Source of the DNA: SVTX01 sp045638125
GTDB lineage: Bacteria > Bacillota > Clostridia > Oscillospirales > CAG-272
Direction of reading: 5' to 3'
Assembly (NCBI GenBank): GCA_045638125.1
Contig: JAZUAS010000069.1
Coordinates: 1-11,525, forward strand
Length of the DNA stretch: 11,525 nucleotides
In this document: positions 6,198 through 11,080 of the stretch, piece by piece
Layout of the letters: every line of letters begins with the position of its first letter
Position numbering within the stretch: position 1 is the first letter of the stretch
Notes under the pieces: generated by a model
The model's input: the letters and a program-made list of their open reading frames with translations, nothing else
Told to the model about the DNA's origin: nothing
Database searches by the model: none
Position numbers and translations under genes: made by a program

Positions 6198-6638
6198 TCA
6201 AATGACGCCCTTCTGAAGCATGATGTTTGCGTATACCGCGCTTTCACCTGTCGCTACGATGCAATAGCAGGTCTTTGCCTCGTCATAGAAATCAAAACGG
6301 TCGATGTTGCCTATAGCATCCTTTCCGCGCGCATCATGCTTTGCAACGATCTCTGCATATGTGTCCCAAATGGGAGTTGCTATCCTTCCAACGTCACAAT
6401 CCATCAGCTGCATAAGCTTTACGGGCTTTTCAACGTATGCGTCGAGAGGAAATACGGTGAGTATTGCGTCGAGGACTTCGGGTACACCGTGACCGTCCAT
6501 ACGGATGACGATGGCATCCTTGCCCATAGACTCAGCAGGGAAGTTGCCGTCTGAAATGCAAATGCGGTCGCTATGACCCATTTCGCAGAGAACCTTGAGA
6601 AGTGCGGGGGGAAGAATTTTTGGAACACCTATTAGCAT
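6198..6638 (-). CDS. fucU: RbsD/FucU-family sugar mutarotase (L-fucose mutarotase-like)
   Basis: This 146-residue enzyme belongs to the family that interconverts anomers of monosaccharides: FucU acts on L-fucose, RbsD on ribose ring forms. Key features match FucU: PALLKVLCEMGHSDRICISD (11-30) with catalytic-type His22 and Asp30, GNFPAESMG (31-39), RFDFYDEAK (114-122) and the C-terminal ATGESAVYANIMLQKGV (129-145). Length equals that of characterised FucU proteins. The start at 6638 is supported by AGAGG about 8 bases upstream and by the family N-terminus. It is first in a unit with the YgjV gene, driven by the promoter at 6706-6734. Its presence near an Rbs-type importer points to pentose or deoxyhexose use, but no other fucose or ribose catabolic gene is in the window, so the substrate is inferred from family resemblance. 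Confidence 0.87.
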   Translation of the reverse strand: MLIGVPKILPPALLKVLCEMGHSDRICISDGNFPAESMGKDAIVIRMDGHGVPEVLDAILTVFPLDAYVEKPVKLMQLMDCDVGRIATPIWDTYAEIVAKHDARGKDAIGNIDRFDFYDEAKTCYCIVATGESAVYANIMLQKGVI

Positions 6639-6671
6639 GAGTGTCTACCTCTTTCATAAAATTTAGTCAGA

Positions 6672-6690
6672 GTCCGACGAAGCGTCGGAT
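6672..6690 (-). promoter_or_regulatory. Hairpin in the mutarotase 5' leader
   Basis: TCCGACG (6673-6679) and CGTCGGA (6683-6689) form a 7-bp GC-rich stem with a 3-nt loop, extended by a wobble pair. It falls inside the predicted leader, between the promoter start near 6699 and the start codon at 6638. There is no T-run after it, so it is not a terminator. It may be an operator, an mRNA-stability element or incidental. Confidence 0.4.
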
Positions 6691-6705
6691 ATCTTACCTA
6701 AAGTC

Positions 6706-6734
6706 ATTATATCATGTTCAAAACGATTTGTAAA
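6706..6734 (-). promoter_or_regulatory. Sigma-A promoter for the mutarotase-YgjV unit
   Basis: On the minus strand, TTTACA (6734-6729), a 17-bp spacer and a perfect TATAAT (6711-6706) give a strong sigma-A promoter. It predicts a start near 6699 and a leader of about 60 bases before the mutarotase gene. Confidence 0.78.
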
Positions 6735-6813
6735 GAGATGAAACTAAAAAGATCTCAACAATTTATATATTAAAAAGCAGGCGTGTTCACAAAAAATTTA
6801 CTTTTTTATTTTG

Positions 6814-6827
6814 TGTCAATATTGACA
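6814..6827. promoter_or_regulatory. Palindrome over the rpsF promoter -35
   Basis: TGTCAATATTGACA is a perfect 14-bp palindrome whose right half contains the -35 hexamer TTGACA. A protein bound here would block the rpsF promoter. The outer bases (TTGT on one side, ACAA on the other, 18 bp overall) loosely recall Rex-type operators, but the inner bases do not fit well, so the binding protein is left open. Confidence 0.4.
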
Positions 6828-6850
6828 AAATATATAATTTGTGATATAAT
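6822..6850 (+). promoter_or_regulatory. Perfect-consensus sigma-A promoter for rpsF-ssb-rpsR
   Basis: TTGACA (6822-6827), exactly 17 bp, then TATAAT (6845-6850). Both hexamers match the consensus fully. Transcription should begin near 6857, giving a leader of about 92 bases before rpsF. Confidence 0.9.
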
Positions 6851-6856
6851 TCTTCC

Positions 6857-6933
6857 TCGGTACGGCTTGTGATGCCAATAAGCCGTCTCTCTACCGCGCA
6901 AAAAGACACAGCGCGGTCGAATTAAAGTCCATA
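6857..6933 (+). promoter_or_regulatory. Structured rpsF leader, candidate S6:S18 regulatory element
   Basis: Two GC-rich stem-loops fill the leader. The first pairs ACGGCTT (6862-6868) with AAGCCGT (6880-6886). The second pairs ACCGCGC (6893-6899) with GCGCGGT (6911-6917). Many bacteria control this operon by binding of the S6:S18 protein pair to an rpsF leader structure with an exposed CCG. CCG triplets are present here at 6883-6885 and 6894-6896, but both are drawn paired, so the exact motif is not confirmed. Position and structure support a regulatory leader. Confidence 0.55.
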
Positions 6934-6948
6934 GGGAGGTAATAAAAC

Positions 6949-7344
6949 ATGGAAAACATCATCAATTCTTATGAAACTCTGTTCATCACCGATCTTTCTA
7001 ACGGTGAGGAGGCTACAAAGGCTACAGTTAACAAGTTCACAGGTTTGATCGGTTCCAACGGTGAGATCGTTGAGGTCGCAGAGTGGGGCAAGCGCCGTCT
7101 TGCATATCCCATCAACGACATGAACGAGGGCTACTACACCATTGTAACCCACAAGTCCCCTGCATCTTTCCTCGCAGAGCTTGACCGTCTTTTCAACATC
7201 GACGAGTCCATTATGCGTTCCATGACAGTTAAGCTCGAATTCGAGCCTGTTGCAACTGTCAAGGAAGAGGTTGTTGCAGAAGAAGTTGTTGCTGAAGAAG
7301 TTGTTGCAGAAGAAGTTGCAGCTACCGAAGCAGACGCTGAATAA
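6949..7344 (+). CDS. rpsF: 30S ribosomal protein bS6
   Basis: A component of the small-subunit platform that pairs with bS18. The fold occupies residues 1-98: an YETLFITD first strand (8-15), then EWGKRRLAYPINDMNEGYY (45-63), the diagnostic segment of the family, and a last strand TVKLEF (93-98). At 131 residues it is about 30 longer than the minimal protein. The extension (about 103-131) is acidic and made of repeated Glu-Glu-Val-Val-Ala units. Acidic tails are known on some S6 proteins; in E. coli S6 the tail receives extra glutamates from RimK. The start follows a strong GGGAGGT site at 6934-6940. It is first in an operon with ssb (25 bp later) and rpsR, the standard bacterial arrangement. 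Confidence 0.97.
   Translation: MENIINSYETLFITDLSNGEEATKATVNKFTGLIGSNGEIVEVAEWGKRRLAYPINDMNEGYYTIVTHKSPASFLAELDRLFNIDESIMRSMTVKLEFEPVATVKEEVVAEEVVAEEVVAEEVAATEADAE
7264..7323 (+). repeat. 15-bp tandem repeat coding the bS6 acidic tail
   Basis: Four in-frame 15-bp units start at 7264, 7279, 7294 and 7309. Each encodes Glu-Glu-Val-Val-Ala, and the last is changed to Glu-Glu-Val-Ala-Ala. Units 2 and 3 differ at a single base (GCT versus GCA), so repeat-number change by slippage is likely. Confidence 0.85.
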
Positions 7345-7369
7345 TCCAAACTGAAAGGGAAGGACTATT

Positions 7370-7834
7370 ATGGCTAATTTCAATTTTAACAAGGTCATTC
7401 TCGGCGGAAGACTTACCGCGGATCCCGAGCTTAAGACTACACAGAGTGGCATCGCTGTTGTATCCTTTAGCGTTGCGGTCAACCGCAGATATACAAAGAA
7501 CTCCGCTCAGCAGAATGAAACCGATTTTTTCAACGTAACTGCATGGAGACAGACCGCTGAGTTCGTTTCCCGTTACTTCAGAAAAGGATCGTCCATCTGC
7601 GTAGTTGGCACTATCCAGAACAGCACTTGGACCGATCAGCAGGGCGCGAAGCATTACAGAACCGACATCGTTGCTGATGAGGTTATGTTTGTTGATAGCC
7701 GCTCTGAGTCCGGAAGCTCCTTTGGTGGAGACGATTCCGACGCTTTCGGTGGTTCCACACCCTCTTTCTCCACACCCGCGGGAGCTGCTCCCAAGTTTGA
7801 GGAGATCAAGACCGACGACGATCTTCCTTTCTAA
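7370..7834 (+). CDS. ssb: Single-stranded DNA-binding protein
   Basis: This 154-residue protein coats single-stranded DNA during replication, repair and recombination, working as a tetramer. The OB-fold covers about residues 5-108, with NKVILGGRLTADPELK (7-22), FSVAVNR (33-39), TDFFNVTAWRQTAEF (51-65), the GSSICVVGTIQNSTW segment (73-87) and the final DEVMFVD strand (103-109). A flexible Gly/Ser/Pro/Asp-rich linker follows (about 110-147). The protein ends in DDDLPF, the acidic tip that recruits partner proteins. Length and layout are typical of the replicative SSB. The start at 7370 is preceded by AGGGAAGGA. It lies between rpsF and rpsR. Confidence 0.97.
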   Translation: MANFNFNKVILGGRLTADPELKTTQSGIAVVSFSVAVNRRYTKNSAQQNETDFFNVTAWRQTAEFVSRYFRKGSSICVVGTIQNSTWTDQQGAKHYRTDIVADEVMFVDSRSESGSSFGGDDSDAFGGSTPSFSTPAGAAPKFEEIKTDDDLPF

Positions 7835-7875
7835 GACGCCGTCAACTAAAATTTTAAATTGGAGGATTTCATAAG

Positions 7876-8124
7876 ATGACTGAGAATACTCGTCCTGCAC
7901 GCCCTGCTATGCGTGCAAAGAGAAAAAAGGTATGTATCTTCTGTGCTGACAAGGTTGCTTACATCGATTACAAGGATGCAGGTAAGCTTCGCAAGTTCAT
8001 CAGCGAGCGCGGCAAAATTCTTCCCAGAAGAATTTCCGGCACCTGTGCAGTACACCAGAGAGAGCTCAACACCGCTATTATGCGTGCACGTCAGGTTGCT
8101 CTCCTGCCTTACATTACTGACTAA
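7876..8124 (+). CDS. rpsR: 30S ribosomal protein bS18, zinc-binding form
   Basis: This 82-residue small-subunit protein is the partner of bS6. The conserved core is seen in KKVCIFCADK (17-26), DYKDAGKLRKFISERGKILP (31-50) and ISGTCAVHQRELNTAIMRAR (53-72). Cys20, Cys23, Cys57 and His60 are positioned to bind zinc, so this is the cysteine-containing (C+) form rather than the zinc-free paralogue. The start follows GGAGG at 7861-7865. It is the last gene of the operon and is followed by a terminator. Confidence 0.97.
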   Translation: MTENTRPARPAMRAKRKKVCIFCADKVAYIDYKDAGKLRKFISERGKILPRRISGTCAVHQRELNTAIMRARQVALLPYITD

Positions 8125-8137
8125 TTTAGTAATATTT

Positions 8138-8167
8138 AAACCGCCGAAATTTTCGGCGGTTTTTTTT
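8138..8167 (+). terminator. Terminator of the rpsF-ssb-rpsR operon
   Basis: CCGCCGAAA (8141-8149) and TTTCGGCGG (8151-8159) form a tight stem flanked by A and T runs. Eight T residues follow (8160-8167), 14 bp after the rpsR stop codon. The next promoter begins almost immediately after it. Confidence 0.93.
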
Positions 8168-8168
8168 A

Positions 8169-8197
8169 TTGACACTGCACATTATTTGTGTTATAAT
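8169..8197 (+). promoter_or_regulatory. Perfect-consensus sigma-A promoter for the DMT transporter
   Basis: TTGACA (8169-8174), 17 bp, TATAAT (8192-8197). It starts one base after the T-run of the preceding terminator and predicts a transcript beginning near 8204. An open frame that starts at this same TTG therefore cannot be translated from it, which supports the downstream ATG at 8241. Confidence 0.87.
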
Positions 8198-8240
8198 TCA
8201 CTTGTTTTATAAGATTTCTAAAGGAGATCGGGGTCGAAAT

Positions 8241-9131
8241 ATGGAATATTTGCTTTTACCTTTAGGTTGGGCTCTTGCATCATTAAAGGTAACGCTTCAA
8301 TCAAAATTTTCAAAAAGCGGAAAACACACGCTATCGCAAAATCTTTTCTTTACCGCCATAATGTTTTTGACTATATCGCTCATGTTTTTGCCAACTCTTT
8401 TTGACGGTGGAATATCTCAAAAGACCGTATTATATGCGGCGCTTTTGGGAAGCTTAAGCTTTCTCTATCAGATTTTTTACGTTATTGCGCTCTCTCTCGG
8501 CAGAATAACCTTGACGGTCATAATTAACAACTTTGGAATGCTGATACCTATGGCGGTCTCGATATTCTTTTTGCATGAAGTGCCCACGCCTTTTGTGGGT
8601 GTCGGAGCGGCACTGGCTGTTGTGTCTCTTTGCTTGACGGTTGTTAAAAAGACGAACAGTGAAAGCAAAAACAAGAGTGCCGGCGAAGGTGTGAAATGGT
8701 TGATCGTTACCCTGATAGTGTTTTTGGCAAACGGCTTTGCGTCGGTGTCGCAGAAGATGTATACTGCAAACGCAGGCGAAGAATTTCAGCTTTTTGAGTT
8801 CATTTGCATAGCCTATATGATAGCTGCTGCGGAATGCTTTATAGCCTTTGCTTTTATGGCACCAAAGGACAAGAAAAACGGCATTAAGCTTGTGTCCAAG
8901 CTCACTATCTTGCTTGGTTGCGCCGTGGGCATTTCGCTGGGAGTTTTTCAATGTGTAAACACTTTGGCAATTTCTCTGATACCCGGTTCTATATATTATC
9001 CTGCCTATAACTGCGGAACGTCGCTTGTGCTTGCCTTGATCGGCGCAGTGCTTTTCAAGGAGAGATTTACAGTGCGACAGTATGTCGGAATAGGAATAGG
9101 ACTTATCGCAATTTTGTTGCTTTGTATATGA
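8241..9131 (+). CDS. DMT-superfamily (EamA-like) membrane transporter
   Basis: This 296-residue integral membrane protein has about ten hydrophobic segments in two halves. The N-terminal half is residues 1-136. A polar stretch at 137-150 (Lys, Asn, Ser rich) separates it from the C-terminal half, 151-296. This is the two-repeat layout of drug/metabolite transporters. End-of-half motifs such as VSIFFLHEVPTPFVGVGAAL (106-125) and ALIGAVLFKERFTVRQYVGI (265-284), with a Glu in the same place in each repeat, are the typical EamA signature. The start is set by the promoter at 8169-8197. AAGGAG (8221-8226) is 14 bases upstream, a long gap, and GGGGT (8230-8234) is closer. The substrate is unknown, and the family covers sugars, amino acids, purines and toxic compounds. 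It has no obvious link to its neighbours. Confidence 0.82.
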   Translation: MEYLLLPLGWALASLKVTLQSKFSKSGKHTLSQNLFFTAIMFLTISLMFLPTLFDGGISQKTVLYAALLGSLSFLYQIFYVIALSLGRITLTVIINNFGMLIPMAVSIFFLHEVPTPFVGVGAALAVVSLCLTVVKKTNSESKNKSAGEGVKWLIVTLIVFLANGFASVSQKMYTANAGEEFQLFEFICIAYMIAAAECFIAFAFMAPKDKKNGIKLVSKLTILLGCAVGISLGVFQCVNTLAISLIPGSIYYPAYNCGTSLVLALIGAVLFKERFTVRQYVGIGIGLIAILLLCI

Positions 9132-9153
9132 TCGAAAAAAATTGGAAAAAATA

Positions 9154-9182
9154 TTGACAAGCGTAAAATTTTATGATATATT
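9154..9182 (+). promoter_or_regulatory. Sigma-A promoter for rubrerythrin
   Basis: TTGACA (9154-9159), a 17-bp spacer and TATATT (9177-9182) lie just after the transporter gene. The transcript would start near 9189, leaving a leader of about 45 bases. No clear PerR-type operator is seen around it. Confidence 0.8.
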
Positions 9183-9234
9183 TTCATTAAAGGGAGTAAA
9201 AATCTCGTAAATTAAAAACGGAGGGAATTATATT

Positions 9235-9774
9235 ATGGCAAACAAATATGCAGGCACCAAGACCGAGGCTAACCTTCTTGCGGCTTTCGCAGGTGAGTCC
9301 CAGGCAAGAAACAAGTACACCTATTTCGCATCCAAGGCAAAGAAGGAAGGCTACGAGCAGATCGCGGCACTCTTCCTTAAGACCGCTGACAACGAGAAGG
9401 AGCATGCTAAGCTCTGGCTCAAGGAGCTTGAGGGAAACGGCAACACCGCCGAAAATCTTCTTAACGCCGCTGAAGGCGAGAACTACGAGTGGACCGATAT
9501 GTATGACGGATTTGCAAAGACTGCTGAAGAAGAGGGCTTTACCGCGCTTGCTGCAAAGTTCCGCATGGTTGCCGCAATCGAAAAGCACCACGAGGAAAGA
9601 TACCGCGCGCTTCTTAAGAACGTCGAGACCGCTCAGGTGTTTGAAAAGAGCGAGGTCAAGGTTTGGGAGTGCCGTAACTGTGGTCACATTATAGTAGGAA
9701 CCAAGGCACCCGAAATGTGCCCCACCTGCGCTCATCCTAAGGCGTACTTCGAGCTTCACGAAGAGAATTATTGA
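9235..9774 (+). CDS. Rubrerythrin
   Basis: This 179-residue cytoplasmic non-haem iron protein reduces hydrogen peroxide in anaerobes, with electrons coming through its own rubredoxin domain. The ferritin-like domain (about 8-135) carries the expected diiron ligands by comparison with the Desulfovibrio enzyme: Glu21, Glu54 and His57 (ExxH), Glu82 and Glu85, and Glu116 with His119 (ExxH). The C-terminal rubredoxin-like domain (about 140-179) has Cys146-x-x-Cys149 and Cys162-x-x-Cys165. All key residues are present and the length is typical. The start follows GGAGGG (9220-9225). It has its own promoter and no operon partner. This is consistent with a strict anaerobe coping with oxidative stress. 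Confidence 0.96.
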   Translation: MANKYAGTKTEANLLAAFAGESQARNKYTYFASKAKKEGYEQIAALFLKTADNEKEHAKLWLKELEGNGNTAENLLNAAEGENYEWTDMYDGFAKTAEEEGFTALAAKFRMVAAIEKHHEERYRALLKNVETAQVFEKSEVKVWECRNCGHIIVGTKAPEMCPTCAHPKAYFELHEENY

Positions 9775-9791
9775 TTAATTTTATAAAAGAA

Positions 9792-9829
9792 TGTGGGGGA
9801 AAACTTTTTCCAAAAAGTTTTCCCCCACA
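9792..9829. repeat. 38-bp perfect palindrome, REP-like or bidirectional terminator
   Basis: Arms of 18 bp (TGTGGGGGAAAACTTTTT at 9792-9809 and its exact complement at 9812-9829) flank a CC centre. It lies in the gap between the convergent rubrerythrin and DUF6873-like genes, so it could end transcripts from both sides. The T-run after it is weak on the plus strand (ACACCCCTTTTC) and fair on the minus strand (TTCTTTTAT). The A5/T5 and G5/C5 blocks and the perfect symmetry look more like a dispersed palindromic repeat than an ordinary terminator. Confidence 0.7.
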
Positions 9830-9907
9830 CCCCTTTTCAAAAATTCTTCCGAACAAAAGAGTTGGATTTATTTTGTTAATCTATTTTACTACGGTCAATA
9901 GTTTTTG

Positions 9908-10615
9908 TTATATAAAAAATAAACTTCCCACGTCCTGCAATTCGCCGTCTGACAAAGAAACGGCGATTTTTTTATGCTTTCTGCAAAATTCTTTGATTTT
10001 TTCGCCGTCGGGATGGGTGTCAAGTGAGCCGCAAAAATATACCTTGTCGTCGCAAGCTCCGCTTGCTCCCCCGATGAATCCAAAATTGTAGGGCGGAAGG
10101 GAAACATGCCCCTCGGAAACGGTCAAAACGTCAATGCCGGCCATATTGCAAGTCGCCGCTATTGCCTTGTCAGCGGTGATTATAGCATTTTTCGATACAA
10201 CGCATATCGAGCATTTCGTATATCCCTGCGGAACGTTTATTATACTGTAATTCTGTTTTTTTGCCGTTTCAAGTATCAGTCTTGATACGGTTTTTTCGTT
10301 GCAGATAAGATGATTATCTACAATACAGACGTTAAAAAGCACGTCAAGAGGGTATTTGTCGCCTGTCGGCTCGTTTGATAAAGTCAATTCAAGCCTTGAA
10401 TCATTTGCGATGCGTTCAATAAGCTCTCGGTTGCTCTCATAATAATTTTTATGACAGAAAAGACGACCAAACCCCATAAAAATTAGCATGTCGGTGTGAG
10501 AAGCCACACTCGGCTGCAAATAATCTGCCTTTGGAAGCAGTATTGCCTCAAAGCCCAAACGATCAAGAGAATGAAGAGAGGACTTATCTATTCTGCTATC
10601 TGTGATGACCTGCAT
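9908..10615 (-). CDS. DUF6873-like protein with predicted pentein (GME) fold
   Basis: This 235-residue protein of unknown function resembles a clostridial family annotated as DUF6873, GME-fold (the fold of arginine deiminases and amidinotransferases). The assignment is from recalled motifs, not a search. Visible conserved-looking segments are SHTDML (39-44), NVPQGYTKCSICVVSKNAII (127-146), SEGHVSLPPYNFGFIGGASG (167-186), YFCGSLDTHPD (193-203) and the C-terminal VSLSDGELQDVGSLFF (219-234). No signal peptide or membrane segment is seen. ATG at 10615 is chosen because GGAGG (10621-10625) lies 5 bases upstream; an in-frame start at 10660 would sit inside the rpmB terminator. It has no operon partner, since rpmB upstream has its own terminator. 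Enzymatic activity should not be assumed. Confidence 0.65.
   Translation of the reverse strand: MQVITDSRIDKSSLHSLDRLGFEAILLPKADYLQPSVASHTDMLIFMGFGRLFCHKNYYESNRELIERIANDSRLELTLSNEPTGDKYPLDVLFNVCIVDNHLICNEKTVSRLILETAKKQNYSIINVPQGYTKCSICVVSKNAIITADKAIAATCNMAGIDVLTVSEGHVSLPPYNFGFIGGASGACDDKVYFCGSLDTHPDGEKIKEFCRKHKKIAVSLSDGELQDVGSLFFI
9942..9973 (+). terminator. Plus-strand terminator embedded in the converging gene
   Basis: TCGCCGT (9942-9948) pairs with ACGGCGA (9960-9966), and seven T residues follow at 9967-9973. On the plus strand this is a canonical intrinsic terminator shape, although it lies inside the 3' end of the minus-strand DUF6873-like gene. It could stop read-through from rubrerythrin. 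It might also be a chance product of the coding sequence. Confidence 0.5.
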
Positions 10616-10620
10616 TTTGA

Positions 10621-10625
10621 CCTCC
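10621..10625 (-). promoter_or_regulatory. Ribosome-binding site deciding the DUF6873-like start
   Basis: GGAGG on the minus strand, followed by TCAAA and ATG at 10615. This ideal spacing favours the 235-residue product over a 250-residue one starting at 10660. Confidence 0.8.
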
Positions 10626-10642
10626 GCAAAAATAGAAAACGC

Positions 10643-10666
10643 AAAAGGGTGCGCTATCACGCACCC
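10643..10666 (-). terminator. Terminator of rpmB
   Basis: GGGTGCG and CGCACCC form a perfect 7-bp stem with a 6-nt loop (10647-10666). On the minus strand it is followed by TTTTGCGTTTT. It lies 30 bp after the rpmB stop and separates rpmB from the DUF6873-like gene. Confidence 0.75.
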
Positions 10667-10695
10667 ACTTTGAAAAATATGAACCCTTAACCGAA

Positions 10696-10881
10696 TTAAG
10701 CGCGGTTAACCTTGCCGGAACGAAGGCAACGGGAGCAAACAGCAACGGTCTTGGGGGTACCGTCAACAACTGCCTTTACCTTACGAATATTGGGCTTCCA
10801 GGTTCTGTTGGTCTTGCGGTTAGAGTGAGAAACATTCTGACCGAAAACAACGCCTTTTCCACAAACACTGCACTTTGCCAT
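10696..10881 (-). CDS. rpmB: 50S ribosomal protein bL28, zinc-ribbon form
   Basis: This 61-residue large-subunit protein starts MAKCSVCGKG, with GQNVSHSNRKTNRTWKPN (14-31) as the family signature and TVAVCSRCLRSGKV (45-58) near the end. Cys4, Cys7, Cys49 and Cys52 form the zinc site of the C+ form. ATG at 10881 is chosen because GGAGG (10889-10893) is 7 bases upstream and it matches the family start; an in-frame ATG at 10899 adds six unsupported residues. It is transcribed alone, from its own promoter to its own terminator. Confidence 0.95.
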   Translation of the reverse strand: MAKCSVCGKGVVFGQNVSHSNRKTNRTWKPNIRKVKAVVDGTPKTVAVCSRCLRSGKVNRA

Positions 10882-10948
10882 GATTTTACCTCCTTGCAAT
10901 TTCTTGCAATCTATTAATAGAATTTTTTATACATTATGCAACTTCGTT

Positions 10949-10977
10949 ATTATATCACACTTTTTCTAAAAATGCAA
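10949..10977 (-). promoter_or_regulatory. Promoter for rpmB
   Basis: On the minus strand, TTGCAT (10977-10972), a 17-bp spacer and a perfect TATAAT (10954-10949) point toward rpmB. The predicted leader is about 60 bases. The -35 is only partly matched. Confidence 0.6.
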
Positions 10978-11027
10978 TAGTTTTTTGAAAAAAATTTCAA
11001 TTTTTTTTATTTTTTTGAATTAAGTCG

Positions 11028-11060
11028 AAAAAACCACTAAAAATCTATTGTTTTTAGGTG
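11028..11060 (-). terminator. Terminator after the mtaB-like gene
   Basis: CACTAAAAA (11035-11043) pairs with TTTTTAGGTG (11051-11060), with one bulged base and a 7-nt loop. On the minus strand a G and six or seven T residues follow (A-run 11028-11033 on the plus strand). It lies 20 bp after the stop codon of the tRNA-modifying enzyme gene. Confidence 0.7.
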
Positions 11061-11080
11061 TTTTTCTCTCAAATTCGGCT

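Noticed and set aside
6198..6247. A 50-bp overlap between the mutarotase and YgjV genes if GTG at 6247 is used
   Set aside because: The family begins near the ATG at 6184, and the extra 21 residues read as out-of-frame mutarotase sequence.
6922..7482. Minus-strand open frame across rpsF and ssb
   Set aside because: It is antisense to two certain genes and has no homology I recognise.
8169..8240. A 24-residue N-terminal extension of the DMT transporter from TTG at 8169
   Set aside because: That TTG is the promoter -35 and lies upstream of the predicted transcription start.
10981..11034. Long T- and A-rich tract considered as an origin or promoter element
   Set aside because: It is low-complexity AT sequence between a terminator and the rpmB promoter. 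No DnaA-box cluster or other structured signal is seen.
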